A DNA stretch of 64,000 nucleotides, taken from NCBI RefSeq assembly GCF_000305935.1, contig NC_018870.1, forward strand, positions 947,942 to 1,011,941, read 5' to 3'. A model generated the notes under the pieces. The model saw only the letters and a list, made by a program, of their open reading frames with translations. It had not been told where the DNA came from and did not search any database. The DNA comes from Thermacetogenium phaeum DSM 12270 (lineage in GTDB: Bacteria > Bacillota > DSM-12270 > Thermacetogeniales > Thermacetogeniaceae). Position 1 is the stretch's first letter; each line of letters opens with the position of its first letter. Positions 16,466 through 24,852 of the stretch are shown piece by piece. A program made the position numbers and the translations under genes.

Positions 16466-18316
16466 ATGCAAGTGGTTGGGGTAACCACACAGCAGTATGT
16501 CTATGTTGCCTCCCGGGAGCGGAGGTTCCGGATTGGGGAGATCCTGATCATCGATGACCCGGAACTCCGCCCGCGGGGTGAGGTGGTGGAGACAAAATCT
16601 TTTAATAGATTTCTGCCTCTCACCATGGAGCGCAGCCCCCTCATCGATCCCGATGTCTGGGAGGGGTTGGAGCAGGTGGGATTTCGCCTGGGTGAGGAGA
16701 CCATTCACCTGGCGAAAGTGCGCATTTTGAGCGACATTCCTTACCCTGTGGCGGTAGGAGCCGGGGCGCGCCTTCCCTCATTTTCAGAGGTTTCCGATCT
16801 GCTGCTCTCCTGTGAGCCGGACGCCGGGCTGGTGCTCGGTGTCATCCTGGGAACCGAGGAGTTGCAGGACGGTCTGCCGGAGGAGCTCCGGGAACGGGCA
16901 CCCCTTTTCGTCAAGGGTGAGGGGGTTCTGCCGCAGCGCGGGGTGCCCTTTGTTTTCGATCACCGGGCGATGCAGGAATACCCCCATATCGGGATTTTTG
17001 GGGGTTCGGGGTCCGGAAAGTCCTTCGGGATGCGGGTGATTCTGGAGGAGCTGCTGGAAAAGAGGATTCCTGCTTTGGTTTTTGATCCCCACTATGAAAT
17101 GAGCTTTACCACTCCCTTTGAAGGGATGAGCAAGGATGCCGCCGACAGGTACATCCTCCGGACGGAGGTGCTCACCGTCGGCAGGGATACGGGGGTGAAC
17201 TTCGAGGACCTGACCGGCAATGAGCTTGCTTCCCTCCTGGCGGCGGCAGGGGGGAACTTTACGGAAGGGATGGATAACGCCTTAAAGACCATTCACCAGG
17301 AGAAGGACTCCCTGCTGAGTTTTACCCAGAAGCTGGATGACTGTATCGGGCTGGTTGAAAAGGAGGAGGAGACCAGGGAGAGGATCCGCAAGAGGTATGG
17401 GGAGGGCTCTGCTTACGAGAGGAAGATCGAGAATATGGCCCGCCAGGCGGGACACCCCAGCAGTCTGAGGGGGATCCGCTGGCGGCTCTACCGCCTGGAG
17501 AGGGAAGGGATTTTCCGGCAGGATATTTCACCCATTACCGATGCACTGCAGCGCAGGTGCCTCACGGTCATCAGGGGCCCCATCTGGCTTCTGACCGTTT
17601 TCAGCGCTTATCTCGTCCGCAAACTATACCGGATGCGCCGCAATTACATCGATGCCCTTCAGCGCTGTGAACCCCTGGGTGACAAGTTCCCGCCCTTTTT
17701 CATAGTGACCGATGAGGCCCATAACTTTGCCCCCCGGGGGATCGAGTTCGCAGCACCGGCGCGGGGGGTCTTCCGGGAAGTAGCCCAGGAAGGCAGAAAA
17801 TATGGGGTTTTCCTGATCCTTGCCACCCAGCGCCCTGCCCTGCTCGATGAAACCATTACCGCCCAGCTCAACACCAAGATCATCTTTCGCACAGTCAGGG
17901 CGCACGACATCCGGGTGATCCAGGAGGAAACCGATATCTCCGGGGAGGAAGCGGGGAGGCTTCCCTATCTCCCTTCCGGTACCGCCTTTATTTCTTCGGC
18001 CATCGTTGGGAGGACGGTTGCGGTCAGAATCCGCTGCGCCCGGACCCAGGCTCCGCGATCCGTCAACCCCTTTACCGAACTGGAAAATGATTTTGGAGGG
18101 GTTGATGAGAGGCTCTGGAGCGCTCTCCGCAGGCTCCTTCCCTTAGACGCCGGGCAGGTGAACCTTTACCTCCCCGACCTCGAGGAGGCGCTGGGCAGGC
18201 CGGTTACCTTCGATGAAGTCTTGCGGTGGCTTGAGGATCTGGCGGCTGCCGGGATGCTGGAAAGGGTGGAGGGCCCCTTTGGGCCCACCTTCAGAGAGCC
18301 ATCTGAGGAGGGGTGA
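16466..18316 (+). CDS. herA: HerA-type bipolar DNA translocase/helicase ATPase
   Basis: ATG 16466 (M-Q-V-V-G-V-T-T) follows GGGGG with a good spacer; upstream codons in the frame do not look like protein. The 616-residue product has an N-terminal HAS-barrel-like beta domain (about 1-160), Walker A F-G-G-S-G-S-G-K-S near 176-184, Walker B I-V-T-D-E-A-H-N near 413, and an A-T-Q-R-P motif, the pattern of HerA/FtsK-like DUF87 ATPases. HerA forms hexameric rings that drive NurA in DNA end resection. The direct nurA neighbour upstream and mre11 downstream support this role. Confidence 0.9.
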   Translation: MQVVGVTTQQYVYVASRERRFRIGEILIIDDPELRPRGEVVETKSFNRFLPLTMERSPLIDPDVWEGLEQVGFRLGEETIHLAKVRILSDIPYPVAVGAGARLPSFSEVSDLLLSCEPDAGLVLGVILGTEELQDGLPEELRERAPLFVKGEGVLPQRGVPFVFDHRAMQEYPHIGIFGGSGSGKSFGMRVILEELLEKRIPALVFDPHYEMSFTTPFEGMSKDAADRYILRTEVLTVGRDTGVNFEDLTGNELASLLAAAGGNFTEGMDNALKTIHQEKDSLLSFTQKLDDCIGLVEKEEETRERIRKRYGEGSAYERKIENMARQAGHPSSLRGIRWRLYRLEREGIFRQDISPITDALQRRCLTVIRGPIWLLTVFSAYLVRKLYRMRRNYIDALQRCEPLGDKFPPFFIVTDEAHNFAPRGIEFAAPARGVFREVAQEGRKYGVFLILATQRPALLDETITAQLNTKIIFRTVRAHDIRVIQEETDISGEEAGRLPYLPSGTAFISSAIVGRTVAVRIRCARTQAPRSVNPFTELENDFGGVDERLWSALRRLLPLDAGQVNLYLPDLEEALGRPVTFDEVLRWLEDLAAAGMLERVEGPFGPTFREPSEEG

Positions 18317-18411
18317 CTGCTTGCCCGGTCACCCCGCACTTGACAGCCGATCTTGACGGGTTGGGGACGGAGCCGTGACGGCCGATCCCTTGACTCAAGG
18401 GGAGAAGAAGG

Positions 18412-19398
18412 ATGCGTTTTCTTTTTTTTACGGATGATCACAAGCGCGGTACCACTCCTGAAAACAGGAAGGACAACTTTCCTGCTGCCCTTGAGCGAAA
18501 GCTCAGAGAGGTGGTGCAGATCGCCCGTGAGCGGGATGTGGACTATGTGCTGCACGGGGGTGATTTTTTCGATGTGCCTGCCCCCGCTCTCAGTGTTTGC
18601 GCCGATTTCCTGGAGATCTTCCAGCAGTTTCCCGTACCTGTTTTCACGATTCCGGGCAACCACGACCTCTTTGGACACAACAGTGAAACCCTGCCCCGGA
18701 CCATGCTGGGGTTTGCCGCCCGGCTGGGTATCGTGCGTTTGTTAGAGAGAGACCCGGTTTATCTGGAGAAAAACGGCCTCAGGGTGCAGTTGACCGGACA
18801 GGGCTATCATGTTGATATGGACCGGCGCGATCCCCGCCTGGATTACACCGTTAAAAAGAAGGACTGCGACTATGCCATTCATGTGGTACACGGGATGCTC
18901 CTGGAGAGGGCGATTTTCCCCGGGGCGTTCTATACCCTGATCGAGCAGGTCTGGGATACGGAGGCCGATTTCACCCTTGTCGGCCACAACCACCTGGGGT
19001 TCAAGGCCACCGAAAGGGATGGGAAGTACTTCTTAAATCCCGGAGCGCTGGCGCGCCTCTCTAACCACCCGGCGGAGATGAAGAGGCCGGTACAGGTGGT
19101 TATCATTGACCTCGGCGGCAGCCGCCCGGCCTATGAAACCGTTCGGCTCAAGAGCGCCGCTCCCGGGGAAGATGTTCTCGACCGGACGCGCCTGGAAGAG
19201 AGCGCCTTCAGGGAGCAGAGGCTGGCGGGCTACCTGGCCGAGGTTAAGGCGGCGGGGTCGTACCGACGCACCGATGTCCGTGCCCTGCTGGAGGAGATCG
19301 CCCGTTCGGAAAAACTGCCTCCGAAGGTGATCCAGGAGGCTCTGAAGCGGATTGCCCAGGCCGAGGAGGCGCTGATGCAGGGGGAGGACGGGGTATGA
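18412..19398 (+). CDS. sbcD: Mre11/SbcD-type DNA repair exonuclease
   Basis: ATG 18412 follows AGGGGAGAAGAAGG. The 328-residue protein contains the calcineurin-like phosphoesterase motifs of Mre11/SbcD: T-D-D-H near 7-10, G-G-D-F-F-D near 50-55, G-N-H-D near 81-84, V-V-H-G-M near 162, and G-H-N-H near 190-193. The first motif is D-D-H rather than the commoner D-x-H-L-G context. With Rad50/SbcC it processes blocked or hairpin DNA ends. Its stop overlaps the next gene (ATGA), so it is translationally coupled to the Rad50-like N-terminal half. Confidence 0.93.
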   Translation: MRFLFFTDDHKRGTTPENRKDNFPAALERKLREVVQIARERDVDYVLHGGDFFDVPAPALSVCADFLEIFQQFPVPVFTIPGNHDLFGHNSETLPRTMLGFAARLGIVRLLERDPVYLEKNGLRVQLTGQGYHVDMDRRDPRLDYTVKKKDCDYAIHVVHGMLLERAIFPGAFYTLIEQVWDTEADFTLVGHNHLGFKATERDGKYFLNPGALARLSNHPAEMKRPVQVVIIDLGGSRPAYETVRLKSAAPGEDVLDRTRLEESAFREQRLAGYLAEVKAAGSYRRTDVRALLEEIARSEKLPPKVIQEALKRIAQAEEALMQGEDGV

Positions 19399-20699
19399 GT
19401 TACATCAAGAAGCTGGTGGTGGATAATTTCCAGTCTCACGAGCATACGGAAGTCGAGTTCGGCCCCGGTTTAAATGTCATCGTGGGGCCCTCCGACCACG
19501 GCAAGAGCGCCCTTGTCAGGGCCTTGCGCTGGCTTTTTTATAATGAACCGCGGGGGACCGGCTTCATCAGGGTGGGAGCCCAGCTATGCCGGGTACGGGT
19601 GGTGATGGATGACGGTACTGTGGTGACCCGGCTGCGGACCACCTCCGGCAAGAATCAGTACCTGCTGCAGAAGCCGGGAGAAGAGGAGGTGGTTTTTGAA
19701 GGGTTCGGAAGCGAGGTCCCGGCCGAGGTCATCAAGACGACGGGCGTCCGGAAGATCCTGGTGGATGAGCACAGCAAAGCGGAGCTGAACCTGGGCGGAC
19801 AGCTTGACGGCCCCTTTCTCCTGGCAGAGAACGGGGCGGTCAGGGCCAAGGTGATCGGGCAATTGGGCGGTGTACACCTGCTGGACTGGGCGCAGCGTTC
19901 GGTGAACACGGAACTGCGGCGCCTGCGCGATGAGGAAAACCGTATCGGAGAAAGGCTGGAAAATCTGGTGGAAGCCCTTCGCGCTTATGAGCACCTACCC
20001 GTACTGCAAGACAGAATTGAACGGTGCGCAGATCTTTTGCGGCAGGCTGAGGAAAAAGAGCGCGCGATCGGCGAACTGCTTGCCCTCCGGAGGGAATGGG
20101 AGGAGAACTCCGCTGCTCTGGCGGAGACGGAGCGCACCCTGTCGGAGCTGGCCGGTTGCGAAGAGGCGGAGGAGAGGGTGCGGTACCTGGAGGGGATCGG
20201 CCGTAAATACCGGGAAATGACGGCCCTTCTGCAGGAGATGAGACTGGTGGAGAACCGGCTTAAGCAGGCGGAGCAGGTGATCACCGGTTCCGGACGGGTT
20301 CCCGCCGCCGAGGACCTGCTCGTTAAGGCTGCCGACCTTTACAAAGAGTGGAGTGAGCTCAGCCAGACCTCCGGCGAGTTGGCGAGGGTGACGGCTCTGC
20401 TGAACAGGATTGCGCTGATCGCCGGCAGAACCGGGGAGCTGGGGGTGGGAGAGGCACGCCTGTCCGGTGCGGAAGAGGTGCTCCGCACGCTCACCTCCTG
20501 CAGGGAAGTGCTGCGGGAGTGGCGGGAACATGAAAAGGCCTACCGGGGAGTCTGCTTGGCTGCGGAGCGCTATCAGAAGGAGATAGAGCAGCAACTGAAG
20601 GCGTTCCGCGATCTCCTGATGGAGCTGGGGAGGTGCCCGGTGTGCCTGGGGGAATTGGATCGGGAAGCCATAAAGCGGGTGCTTGATGAGTATCGATAA
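19395..20699 (+). CDS. Rad50/SbcC-like ATPase, N-terminal half ending at the zinc hook
   Basis: The 434-residue protein begins like Rad50 (I-K-K-L-V-V-D-N-F-Q-S-H-E-H-T), with Walker A G-P-S-D-H-G-K-S-A near 32-40, then a Glu/Arg/Leu-rich coiled coil from about 165 to 405. It stops just after L-G-R-C-P-V-C-L-G-E-L, a CPVC zinc hook that in ordinary Rad50 lies in the middle of the chain. The second coil, signature motif and Walker B are missing here but found in the next two genes. It overlaps sbcD by 4 bases. Inferred: one chain of a split Rad50. Confidence 0.9.
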   Translation: MSYIKKLVVDNFQSHEHTEVEFGPGLNVIVGPSDHGKSALVRALRWLFYNEPRGTGFIRVGAQLCRVRVVMDDGTVVTRLRTTSGKNQYLLQKPGEEEVVFEGFGSEVPAEVIKTTGVRKILVDEHSKAELNLGGQLDGPFLLAENGAVRAKVIGQLGGVHLLDWAQRSVNTELRRLRDEENRIGERLENLVEALRAYEHLPVLQDRIERCADLLRQAEEKERAIGELLALRREWEENSAALAETERTLSELAGCEEAEERVRYLEGIGRKYREMTALLQEMRLVENRLKQAEQVITGSGRVPAAEDLLVKAADLYKEWSELSQTSGELARVTALLNRIALIAGRTGELGVGEARLSGAEEVLRTLTSCREVLREWREHEKAYRGVCLAAERYQKEIEQQLKAFRDLLMELGRCPVCLGELDREAIKRVLDEYR

Positions 20700-20712
20700 G
20701 GGGGGAATGAGG

Positions 20713-20991
20713 TTGGCGGATCAGAACGAACAGATCCAGTACGAAAAGAGGATCAATCACTTAAAAGAGGCCCTGCGCCGCTCCCGGGATCTCAGGGAGC
20801 GTGCCCTCAGCCAGAAGGAGCTGCTGGAGCAGCAGCGGGAAAAGCTTTACCAGAAGGCAGCTGAGTACGGGGTGAAGCCGGAGGAGTTGGAGGGGAAGAT
20901 CGCCGCTCTCAAGGAAGAAATGGATAGGTTGCTGGAGGAGGCGGGAAAGATGATTCCCTGGGACCTTTTAGAAAAGGAGCGCTCCCGGTGA
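20713..20991 (+). CDS. small coiled-coil protein, probable middle piece of split Rad50
   Basis: About 92 residues almost wholly of heptad-like Glu/Lys/Leu/Arg composition (I-N-H-L-K-E-A-L-R-R-S, then Q-K-E-L-L-E-Q-Q-R-E-K-L). It lies between the zinc-hook half and the Walker B half of the Rad50-like protein, where the descending coil would be. TTG 20713 has the best spacing (7) from the AAGGGGGG run at 20698-20705; ATG 20707 or 20683 are alternatives. Its stop overlaps the next start (GTGA at 20988-20991). No catalytic motif is present. It could complete the coil or be an accessory subunit. Confidence 0.65.
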   Translation: MADQNEQIQYEKRINHLKEALRRSRDLRERALSQKELLEQQREKLYQKAAEYGVKPEELEGKIAALKEEMDRLLEEAGKMIPWDLLEKERSR

Positions 20992-21641
20992 AGCAGGATC
21001 TTAATGCCCTAAAAAAGGCCCTTGAAGAGCTGAAGGCCGTTTATCACAGACAGAGGGGGGAACAGGCGAAGATCCTTGAAGAGGAAAAGGTTCAGCGGGA
21101 ACGCCTGGCTCAGGTTAAGGATGAGGGGGAATGCTTAGAACAGGTGCGCCTCCTGCTGCTGGAGGCGGCCCGGCACGCCCGGGAGCAGGGGCGCCGCCAG
21201 GTGGAGTACCTGGTCTCCCAGGCGCTTCAATTCGTCTTCGGTGGGGATGTGGAATTTAAGGTTGAGGTGGAAGAGAAACGGGATCGTCCGGAGGCAGAGT
21301 TCTATGTTTGCTCTACCTACGGCGGTAACTACCGGGTGGAAACTCCCCCCCAGGACGCCAGAGGAGGCGGTGTCGTCGATGTAATCTCTTTGGCCCTGCG
21401 CCTTGCCCTCTTGCATGCCTTCCGGCCTCCGGTGGGAGGACCCGCCGTTTTAGATGAGCCGGGGAAACATGTGTCTGAGGAGTATGCTCCCCAGCTCGCC
21501 CGCTTCTTGAAGAGCTTCAGTCAGAGTCTGGGGCGTCAGGTGATCATGGTATCCCACAACCAGCATCTGGCGGATACGGCGGATATTGCCTACCTGGTGG
21601 AGATGCAGCATGGCGCCAGCAGAGTCAGGCGCATTCGCTAA
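20988..21641 (+). CDS. Rad50/SbcC-like ATPase, C-terminal half
   Basis: A 217-residue protein starting with a coiled coil (about 1-80) and then the C-terminal ATPase lobe of Rad50: an ABC-signature region A-R-G-G-G-V-V-D-V-I-S-L-A-L-R-L, Walker B with catalytic Glu G-P-A-V-L-D-E-P, and H-loop M-V-S-H-N-Q-H. The signature reads R-G-G-G where Rad50 normally has S-G-G-E, so the ATP-sandwich contact may be altered. It has no CxxC hook. GTG 20988 overlaps the previous stop. It must pair with the Walker A half encoded by the gene at 19395 to make a complete ATPase. Confidence 0.85.
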   Translation: MKQDLNALKKALEELKAVYHRQRGEQAKILEEEKVQRERLAQVKDEGECLEQVRLLLLEAARHAREQGRRQVEYLVSQALQFVFGGDVEFKVEVEEKRDRPEAEFYVCSTYGGNYRVETPPQDARGGGVVDVISLALRLALLHAFRPPVGGPAVLDEPGKHVSEEYAPQLARFLKSFSQSLGRQVIMVSHNQHLADTADIAYLVEMQHGASRVRRIR

Positions 21642-21707
21642 AGGTCCTTTCTTCCTACAAATCGGTAAGGCTCGAGATTTTGTATTGCTAGACAGGAGGT
21701 ATTGATC

Positions 21708-22496
21708 GTGACAATATGGCAGGCGGTAGTGCTAGGACTGGTGCAGGGTTTGGGGGAGTTCCTCCCTATTTCCAGTTCGGCGCATCTGGTGCTGGTGCCC
21801 TGGCTTTTTCGGTGGCCTGACCCGGGTTTGGCCTTCGATGTCGCCCTACACCTGGGAACCCTGGTGGCGGTGGTGGCTTATTTCTGGCGTGACTGGCTGA
21901 AGCTGTTTCTCGGTGCCTGTAAGGGTTTCCGGACGAAAGAGGGACGCCTCTTCTGGTATTTGGTTCTGGCTTCTCTCCCGGGAGCGGCAGCGGGTTATCT
22001 TCTGGAAGACTATGCGGAAACGGTTTTCCGGACTCCGGCGCTGATCGCGGTGATGCTGATCCTGATGGGCATGGTCCTTTACCTGGCCGACCGGAAGGGG
22101 AAGAAGAAGACAGATATCGGCCGTGTTACTCTCTGGCAGAGCCTGCTGATCGGCATTTCGCAGGCCCTGGCCATAATCCCCGGCGTCTCCCGTTCGGGCA
22201 TTACCATGACGACAGGCCTTATCACGGGACTGACGAGAGAAGGGGCTGCCCGCTTTTCCTTTCTTCTGTCGGCGCCGATCATCTTCGGCGCGGGCGTTGT
22301 CAAGATGCCGGAACTCTTGACCCAGCCGGGGATGATTGACGCTCCCTTCCTGGTGGGGGTACTCGTCTCCGCTCTCTCCGGCGTCGCCAGCATCGGATTT
22401 CTCCTGCGTTATGTTCAGACGAAAGATTACCTTCCCTTTGTCTGGTATCGTTTTCTCCTGGGAGCCGTTGTGCTGCTGGTTGCTCTGTTGCGGTGA
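21708..22496 (+). CDS. uppP: undecaprenyl-diphosphatase UppP (BacA)
   Basis: GTG 21708 is 8 bases after AGGAGG (21694-21699); the TTG at 21702 would be only 2 bases away and is rejected. The 262-residue membrane protein has the two conserved motifs: G-L-V-Q-G-L-G-E-F-L-P-I-S-S-S-A-H near 11-27 and P-G-V-S-R-S-G-I-T-M near 160-169. UppP recycles undecaprenyl pyrophosphate to the phosphate carrier for cell wall synthesis and can confer bacitracin resistance. The enzyme is membrane-embedded with about eight spans. It begins 66 bases after the Rad50-like gene and may be co-transcribed. Confidence 0.95.
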   Translation: MTIWQAVVLGLVQGLGEFLPISSSAHLVLVPWLFRWPDPGLAFDVALHLGTLVAVVAYFWRDWLKLFLGACKGFRTKEGRLFWYLVLASLPGAAAGYLLEDYAETVFRTPALIAVMLILMGMVLYLADRKGKKKTDIGRVTLWQSLLIGISQALAIIPGVSRSGITMTTGLITGLTREGAARFSFLLSAPIIFGAGVVKMPELLTQPGMIDAPFLVGVLVSALSGVASIGFLLRYVQTKDYLPFVWYRFLLGAVVLLVALLR

Positions 22497-22791
22497 CCGG
22501 TTTGCTCCCGGCAGGTACCTTGGCCGCTCCCGTTGGGGGAAGAGAGGTCTCCTCTCATGGGGACATTTTCGGGAGCACTATTAGATTGTGACAATATCAC
22601 AAAATGATTACACGAAACCAGCCTGGGGAATTGAAGCGGCGGATAAGCGAGGTTTAAAATCGAGATAGGCCAAACCAAAACCTGAGATATGAGCCCCGTC
22701 CAATTCCGGCAACAGTATGCATCCTCTATAAACCAGTAGGCCATGTAAAATTTCAGTAGGTAAAAGAAGGGGATCGGCTTCTTAAAAAGAA
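22497..22791. other. noncoding stretch between uppP and the insertion sequence
   Basis: No open frame with a ribosome site. The only structure I see is TTGTGA (22586-22591), five bases, TCACAA (22597-22602), a perfect inverted repeat of unknown meaning. Confidence 0.5.
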
Positions 22792-24474
22792 AAGAGACCT
22801 CGGCACCCAAAATCTATCACCCCAAAAAGGAGTGTGAGGTCTCATGTTGGATATTCGCCACATAGTGGGGGCAGTCCTTCTTTTTGTCAAAGGTTTAGTC
22901 AAATTAATTGGAGAGTGCGAAGACTTTTCTGAGCTTGAGAAAGGAGTTCACGAACTCTGCCAGGACGTGTGTAACCAGATTTTCACCTGGGCATTAGAAA
23001 AGATCGATACCCGTCTGATGAATGAACGAGACCGAAGCATCTGGGAGGTGGTCGGTTTTCGGACAAAAACAGCCATCAGCACCTTTGGGGAATTTTCCTT
23101 AAAAAGGCGGCTGTACAGGAACAAAGAAACCGGGGAAACCAAATTCTTTTTAGACGAACTGCTGGGCTGGCCGGAGCGGGCCAGGGTTACTCCTTACCTA
23201 AAAGAGTTGGCAATCAAACTAAGCACCGAACTTTCCTTTGGCCGGGCAGCGGAGATATTGAGTTATCTTGTACCTAAATTAAGCACCATGACCATCTGGC
23301 ATATCACCCAAGAAGCAGGCGAAATACTGCAGCAAGAAGGGGAAGAGAAGAGAGCGGCGGTATTTGAAGACGGAGAAGCACCAAGTGGGAAAGAAGTGGT
23401 TCGGGAGTTGCATATTGAAGGTGACGGAGTGATAGTCAATCTGCAACGGGAAAAAGAGAAGCGAGGAGAAATCAAACACATAGTAACCTACGAAGGGAAG
23501 AAACAAGTTAGCCGGAACCGCTTTGCCCTGCAAAACAAGCTTGTTGTAAGCACCCTAAGTGAAGGACAAGTGGCCTGGGAAGAGAGCTATGCTCGGGCTG
23601 GGGGGAAATGGGATTTAGAACAGATCAAAGAGATCTACATAGGTGGCGATGGAGCAAAATGGATCAAAGAGGGGCTGGAATACTTCCCTGGTGCCGTATA
23701 CTGCTTAGACCCATACCATCTAAACAGGCATTTAACCGAAGCCCTTTGGTATGACGAAGAAACCTTTCAGAAAGTAGGCGCAGCCATCTCTCATAGCAAC
23801 TGGCAGGAAACCCAAGCAATACTCACAGAAGCAATCAAAAAAACCAGAGGCAACCGGAAAAAGAGGCTCATCAAGCTATTGCATTATCTTGAAGAGAACT
23901 GGACGGGGATTATTAACTCGGCAGGAGCAAAACGTTTAGGAACCATCGAAGGGCAGATTCAGCACAACGTAGCACGGCGGATGAAACGCCTGGGGGCCAA
24001 GTGGACCACAACCGGAGGAGACCGGATGGCCCGGCTTCTGGCTGCCAAAGCAAACGGAGAGCTTAGCAATTATGCTTCGCGCTGGCCAGTGGAACATGGA
24101 AAGCTGAAGGAGATAGCGCAGATAAAACCGGTAGAAAAGTCGGTAGAAAAACAAAAAGCCGGAGAAATAGGGGAATGGCTGCAGGCGACAATACCGGCAT
24201 TAAAAGGGCCTTTTGCGGATCGTCCCTGGATAAAACATGTTTTACGGGAACTGACCCGGCCGGAATTTGCTGCTCTTATTTGCTAACCGGTTTCCCGAGT
24301 AGCACTGATAGCTTGGCCTCTACATGTGTTAAATGTTTTGCGACGGGGTGACGTGTTATTGTTGTCTGTTCCTCCTAGCTACCTGGTTGTCAAGTTTATC
24401 TCAACAATCTTCAGTTAAATTCAAGGTCAAAGCCATTGCTTTGAAGCTTAAGGTTTTGAACGTCGAGGTCTCTT
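22792..24474 (+). mobile_element. ISLre2-family insertion sequence
   Basis: One transposase gene is framed by inverted ends: AAGAGACCTCG at 22792-22802 and its complement CGAGGTCTCTT at 24464-24474, with further scattered matches inward (C, AAAA, CT). The span is about 1.68 kb, normal for the family. A clear target duplication is not visible, so the exact outer bases may be off by a few. The composition is more A-rich than the flanks, suggesting acquisition. Confidence 0.8.
22844..24286 (+). CDS. ISLre2 (UPF0236) family transposase
   Basis: A 480-residue protein, full length for this family and without visible frameshift. It carries the family pattern: an N-terminal helical region, H-I-E-G-D-G-V near 187, Y-I-G-G-D-G-A-K-W near 265, L-D-P-Y-H-L-N-R-H near 288 and T-T-G-G-D-R-M-A-R near 387. 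The acidic residues in these blocks are the likely DDE-type catalytic set. ATG 22844 follows AAAAAGGAG. The bases just before the ATG (GAGGTCTC, 22836-22843) are complementary to the left IS end (22794-22801), so an external transcript could fold over the start and limit transposase translation. The element looks potentially active. Confidence 0.93.
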   Translation: MLDIRHIVGAVLLFVKGLVKLIGECEDFSELEKGVHELCQDVCNQIFTWALEKIDTRLMNERDRSIWEVVGFRTKTAISTFGEFSLKRRLYRNKETGETKFFLDELLGWPERARVTPYLKELAIKLSTELSFGRAAEILSYLVPKLSTMTIWHITQEAGEILQQEGEEKRAAVFEDGEAPSGKEVVRELHIEGDGVIVNLQREKEKRGEIKHIVTYEGKKQVSRNRFALQNKLVVSTLSEGQVAWEESYARAGGKWDLEQIKEIYIGGDGAKWIKEGLEYFPGAVYCLDPYHLNRHLTEALWYDEETFQKVGAAISHSNWQETQAILTEAIKKTRGNRKKRLIKLLHYLEENWTGIINSAGAKRLGTIEGQIQHNVARRMKRLGAKWTTTGGDRMARLLAAKANGELSNYASRWPVEHGKLKEIAQIKPVEKSVEKQKAGEIGEWLQATIPALKGPFADRPWIKHVLRELTRPEFAALIC

Positions 24475-24537
24475 AAGGGGAAAAATTTTATTAAAAATAC
24501 CTACTGGATCTTGACATGGACAAACCAGTACAGGTGC

Positions 24538-24566
24538 TTGACGCCGGGATAGAAAAGGATTAAAAT
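24538..24566 (+). promoter_or_regulatory. tRNA promoter
   Basis: TTGACG (24538-24543), 17 bases, TAAAAT (24561-24566), ending 15 bases before the mature tRNA. A second TTGACA at 24511-24516 has no well-placed -10. Confidence 0.75.
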
Positions 24567-24581
24567 ATACCCTGAAAAGTT

Positions 24582-24659
24582 CGGGATGTAGCTCAGTTTG
24601 GCTAGAGCGCACGGTTCGGGACCGTGAGGTCGCTGGTTCAAATCCAGTCATCCCGACCA
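24582..24659 (+). tRNA. tRNA-Pro (anticodon CGG), CCA encoded
   Basis: The cloverleaf closes with acceptor CGGGATG/CATCCCG, D arm GCTC/GAGC, anticodon stem CACGG/CCGTG around loop TTCGGGA (anticodon CGG, reading proline codon CCG), and T arm CTGG-TTCAAAT-CCAG. The C1-G72 acceptor pair is typical of bacterial proline tRNA. The 3' CCA is encoded at 24657-24659. It lies about 107 bases past the right end of the insertion sequence. Confidence 0.95.
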
Positions 24660-24724
24660 TTTTAATTTATAATTAAATTAAATAATGAGTACGGTAACAG
24701 GAAGGTGTGCTCAAAGAAGTCAAG

Positions 24725-24757
24725 AACCCCGTCTCTAAAAGGGGTTTTAATTTTTTT
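24725..24757 (+). terminator. Rho-independent terminator after tRNA-Pro
   Basis: AACCCC (24725-24730) pairs with GGGGTT (24741-24746) and runs into TTAATTTTTTT. Confidence 0.8.
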
Positions 24758-24852
24758 AAGGTCCAGGGGAAGCTTGTGATGATTGGGAGGCTTATGGTAG
24801 ACTGTTGCCAGGCGAGCTGCGGCCGGTGGTAGGTTAAAAGGGGGTTTTTTAG

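Noticed and set aside
19395-21641. Split Rad50 as a simple frameshift mutation
   Set aside because: The junctions have their own start codons, ribosome sites and stop/start overlaps, and the first gene ends naturally after the hook, which favours real separate genes.
22586-22602. Rex- or Crp-like operator after uppP
   Set aside because: TTGTGA-N5-TCACAA has a spacer one base short of either consensus and no gene start or promoter beside it.
24448-24660. Minus-strand frame beginning M-V-G-M-T-G-F-E-P-A-T-S-R
   Set aside because: It is the reverse complement of tRNA-Pro; this translation is a well-known false gene seen opposite tRNAs.
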